A DNA stretch of 14,821 bases from Chloroflexota bacterium (GTDB lineage Bacteria; Chloroflexota; Dehalococcoidia; Lucifugimonadales; Lucifugimonadaceae), in NCBI GenBank assembly GCA_013911545.1, contig JACETA010000011.1, positions 1 to 14,821 of the forward strand, given 5' to 3'. The notes beneath the pieces were generated by a model. It did not search any database. It saw only the letters and a list, made by a program, of their open reading frames with translations, and was not told the origin of the DNA. Positions 13,237-14,821 of the stretch are shown here, piece after piece. Both the position numbers and the translations under genes were made by a program. Position 1 is the first letter of the stretch. Each line of letters opens with the position of its first letter.

Positions 13237-13954
13237 ATTTGTTACTTCTAAATATAATCCAACTATAAATTAAAACCATTATCATCCCTAAAGCTCCTGG
13301 GACGTACAATTTGTTTACTAATGAAGTAGTTATAAAAAATGTAGGTAATAGTAGATTCACAATTAACGGAAATAATGAATTGTTCCAAGTTTTCCAAGGT
13401 AATACACTAATAAATAAGCTAACCAGGAACCATCCAAAAAAATTCTCTAAAGGTACACCATAAAATCCTCCTGGCTCATTATTCCATACCCAATACCCAA
13501 GAGGACCTGACATAAGAGGATCAATTAATAAGTCATAATAAGTCGTAATAGAAGCAAATATGAAAGGGAAGAAAATTTTCTTAATTTTCAAAAATGAAAT
13601 TAAGTCTAATGCAAAAGATGAAACTATAATCCATGCGCACACTAAAACCAAAGGAACATCAAATAATTTATAACCAAGTTTATCTGTGTATTCGTACCCT
13701 CCGTACGGGAATGATGTTATAACACCAATAATTTCTGATAAAAAACCTATTAAACCTGCAATCAAAAGTAGTAAAGCTGTACGAGTTTTTTGACTAATAG
13801 CACATAATATTGCTGCAGTTAGTATAAAAATAGGTGGTGTCCACTCAGTATTTTTAAACATATCTTCGTTTAAAAATTGTATTAAAATGCCTCCGCAAAA
13901 AAGAATCAGAAATAAAATTAATACAGAAATACTTATTATTTTTTTAAAAATCAT
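13214..13954 (-). CDS. cruF: CruF-type carotenoid hydratase (DUF422 membrane protein)
   Basis: 246-residue integral membrane protein with about seven hydrophobic segments. CruF proteins add water across the terminal 1,2 double bond of an acyclic carotenoid end, for example in gamma-carotene derivatives of cyanobacteria or in bisanhydrobacterioruberin of haloarchaea. Conserved features visible are Glu74 in GFLSEIIG, SFPYGGYEYTDKLG (81-94), DVPLVLVCAW, YYDLLIDP with its two Asp residues, GYWVWNNEPGGFYGVPLENFFGW (two runs, GYWVW and FYGVPLENFFGW), and a hydrophobic tail. The start overlaps the end of the desaturase gene by eleven bases, so both enzymes are made together. The stop overlaps the epimerase end on the other strand. 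Family assignment is strong; the exact carotenoid substrate depends on genes outside the window. Confidence 0.9.
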   Translation of the reverse strand: MIFKKIISISVLILFLILFCGGILIQFLNEDMFKNTEWTPPIFILTAAILCAISQKTRTALLLLIAGLIGFLSEIIGVITSFPYGGYEYTDKLGYKLFDVPLVLVCAWIIVSSFALDLISFLKIKKIFFPFIFASITTYYDLLIDPLMSGPLGYWVWNNEPGGFYGVPLENFFGWFLVSLFISVLPWKTWNNSLFPLIVNLLLPTFFITTSLVNKLYVPGALGMIMVLIYSWIIFRSNKFRPESLS

Positions 13955-14821
13955 TATTTATTAAATTCGCTGTTATTTTCGAAGATTTTAATACAGTGGG
14001 TGTTCCGCCACCAGGGTGGGTCGTGCCTCCCACATTGTATAAACCTTTAATCGCCCCTTTGTTAGGGTGCCTAAAAAAGGAGTTTATATAGCCATGTGAA
14101 CTTTTTCCATACAAGGATCCTCCAAATGAATTATGCTCTTGCATAAAATAATTTGGAGATTGGATTTTTTTAACCTCTATATCTTTACCGGTTATTTCAT
14201 AACCATAATGTGAAAGTTTTTTAAAAATCTTATTGGTTGCTATTTCAACTTCATCCTTACTCCATCTATTTTGGGTTGCTGGAGAATTTGCCATAATAAA
14301 TAAGCTAGAGTAATTTTCAGGTGCAACAGAATTATCTGTTACAACAGGATTACATAAATAAATAGTTGGGTCCTCAGGGAAAATTCTTTTAACAAACAGA
14401 TCATCAAATTCCTTATTGTAATTATTTGAAAATAAAATATTATGGTGACCTGATTTTATTTTCTTTTTTATTCCTAAAAGCAATATAAATCCAGATAGTG
14501 AATAATCACTTATTTTATTTTTATGAGCTAGTCCTGTTAATGAATTTAAATTAGAAACATCTGAGTTGTTAACAACGATATCAGCTTTAATGGATTCATT
14601 TTCAGTATCAACACCAACTACATTTTTTCCAGAAAATCTAATTTTTTTAATTTCAGTATCTTTTAATACTTCTACGTTATTTTTTTCTAACAAATTTTCT
14701 AAAGATTTAATTAAATTATAAATACCACCTTTTATGTACCAACTTCCAAATGCAAATTCTATGTAAGGAATTATAAAAAACATACCTGGTGTTTTTGTTG
14801 GTGATGATCCAACGTATGTTG
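13944..14821 (-). CDS. crtI: CrtI/CrtD-type carotenoid desaturase (5' partial)
   Basis: The C-terminal 291 residues of a phytoene-desaturase-family FAD enzyme. The frame is open to the window edge, which cuts off roughly 200 residues including the N-terminal dinucleotide-binding GxGxxG. The visible part starts TYVGSSPTKTPG. It then has the family block FGSWYIKGGIYNLIKSLENLL, a Val-rich strand with KKIRFSGKNVVGVDTE, the ADIVVNNSDVSNL strand and RWSKDEVEIATNKI. It ends with the near-universal GLYNVGGTTHPGGGTPTVL, which contacts FAD. An ATG at 14783 lies inside the conserved region and is not the start. The family includes CrtI (phytoene to lycopene), CrtD (3,4-desaturase on hydroxylated ends) and CrtN. 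Next to a CruF hydratase, a CrtD-like role is as likely as CrtI, so the symbol is provisional. Confidence 0.9.
   Translation of the reverse strand, partial: TYVGSSPTKTPGMFFIIPYIEFAFGSWYIKGGIYNLIKSLENLLEKNNVEVLKDTEIKKIRFSGKNVVGVDTENESIKADIVVNNSDVSNLNSLTGLAHKNKISDYSLSGFILLLGIKKKIKSGHHNILFSNNYNKEFDDLFVKRIFPEDPTIYLCNPVVTDNSVAPENYSSLFIMANSPATQNRWSKDEVEIATNKIFKKLSHYGYEITGKDIEVKKIQSPNYFMQEHNSFGGSLYGKSSHGYINSFFRHPNKGAIKGLYNVGGTTHPGGGTPTVLKSSKITANLINNDF

Overview
The window is AT-rich bacterial DNA (my rough estimate is low thirties percent GC). Genes are packed tightly, with ATG, GTG and TTG starts and frequent AGGAG-type ribosome binding sites. Many families are small-molecule oxidoreductases and transporters: Gfo/Idh/MocA, aldo/keto reductase, 6PGDH-like/DUF1932, nitroreductase, SDR, NAD-epimerase, an RraA-like lyase, an arylsulfatase, EamA and MFS exporters. 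A CruF plus CrtI-type carotenoid pair closes the window. This mix and the streamlined layout suggest an uncultured, free-living, probably marine heterotroph. Low-GC relatives of the SAR202/Dehalococcoidia group are one possibility, but no marker gene here fixes the lineage. I see no rRNA, tRNA, CRISPR array, transposase, phage or plasmid gene.

Layout. (1) Positions 3-2686, plus strand: a 5'-truncated Gfo/Idh/MocA dehydrogenase, a small putative lipoprotein, a GYD-domain protein and an aldo/keto reductase, probably one transcript. (2) Positions 2687-2875 are the longest non-track gap. It holds a 30-codon minus-strand small ORF with a strong Shine-Dalgarno and an overlapping set of inverted repeats that can fold as a pseudoknot. 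(3) Positions 2876-5195, plus strand: a DUF1932-type beta-hydroxyacid dehydrogenase, a nitroreductase and an EamA-type exporter. (4) Positions 5192-7754: alternating single genes, namely an SDR (-), a winged-helix regulator with an acidic tail (+), a MogA/MoaB molybdopterin adenylyltransferase (-) and an RraA-like lyase (+). (5) Positions 7751-12131, minus strand: a six-gene operon read from high to low coordinates, CBS-pair protein, arylsulfatase, 4-oxalocrotonate-tautomerase-like protein, two thioredoxin-fold proteins and an MFS exporter. (6) Positions 12202-13236: an NAD-dependent epimerase (+). (7) Positions 13214-14821, minus strand: cruF and the 3' part of a crtI/crtD-type carotenoid desaturase.

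How the genes may work together. The first two plus-strand blocks combine NAD(P)- and flavin-dependent oxidoreductases with an exporter, which fits catabolism or detoxification of small organic acids, sugars or aromatics. The sulfatase operon adds desulfation, keto-enol tautomerisation, thiol chemistry and export. The RraA-like protein facing it belongs to a family of pyruvate/oxaloacetate aldolases that follow such tautomerases in meta-cleavage pathways, so a sulfated-aromatic or uronate route is conceivable but not shown. The carotenoid pair points to a hydroxylated acyclic or monocyclic carotenoid.

The main candidates for something undescribed are the sulfatase/tautomerase/thioredoxin operon, the 2688-2780 small ORF with its RNA-like fold, and the divergent SDR/winged-helix pair with a TGTAATC-N24-GATTACA inverted repeat between them. 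All four convergent gene junctions overlap or abut, leaving no room for an ordinary terminator between stop codons.
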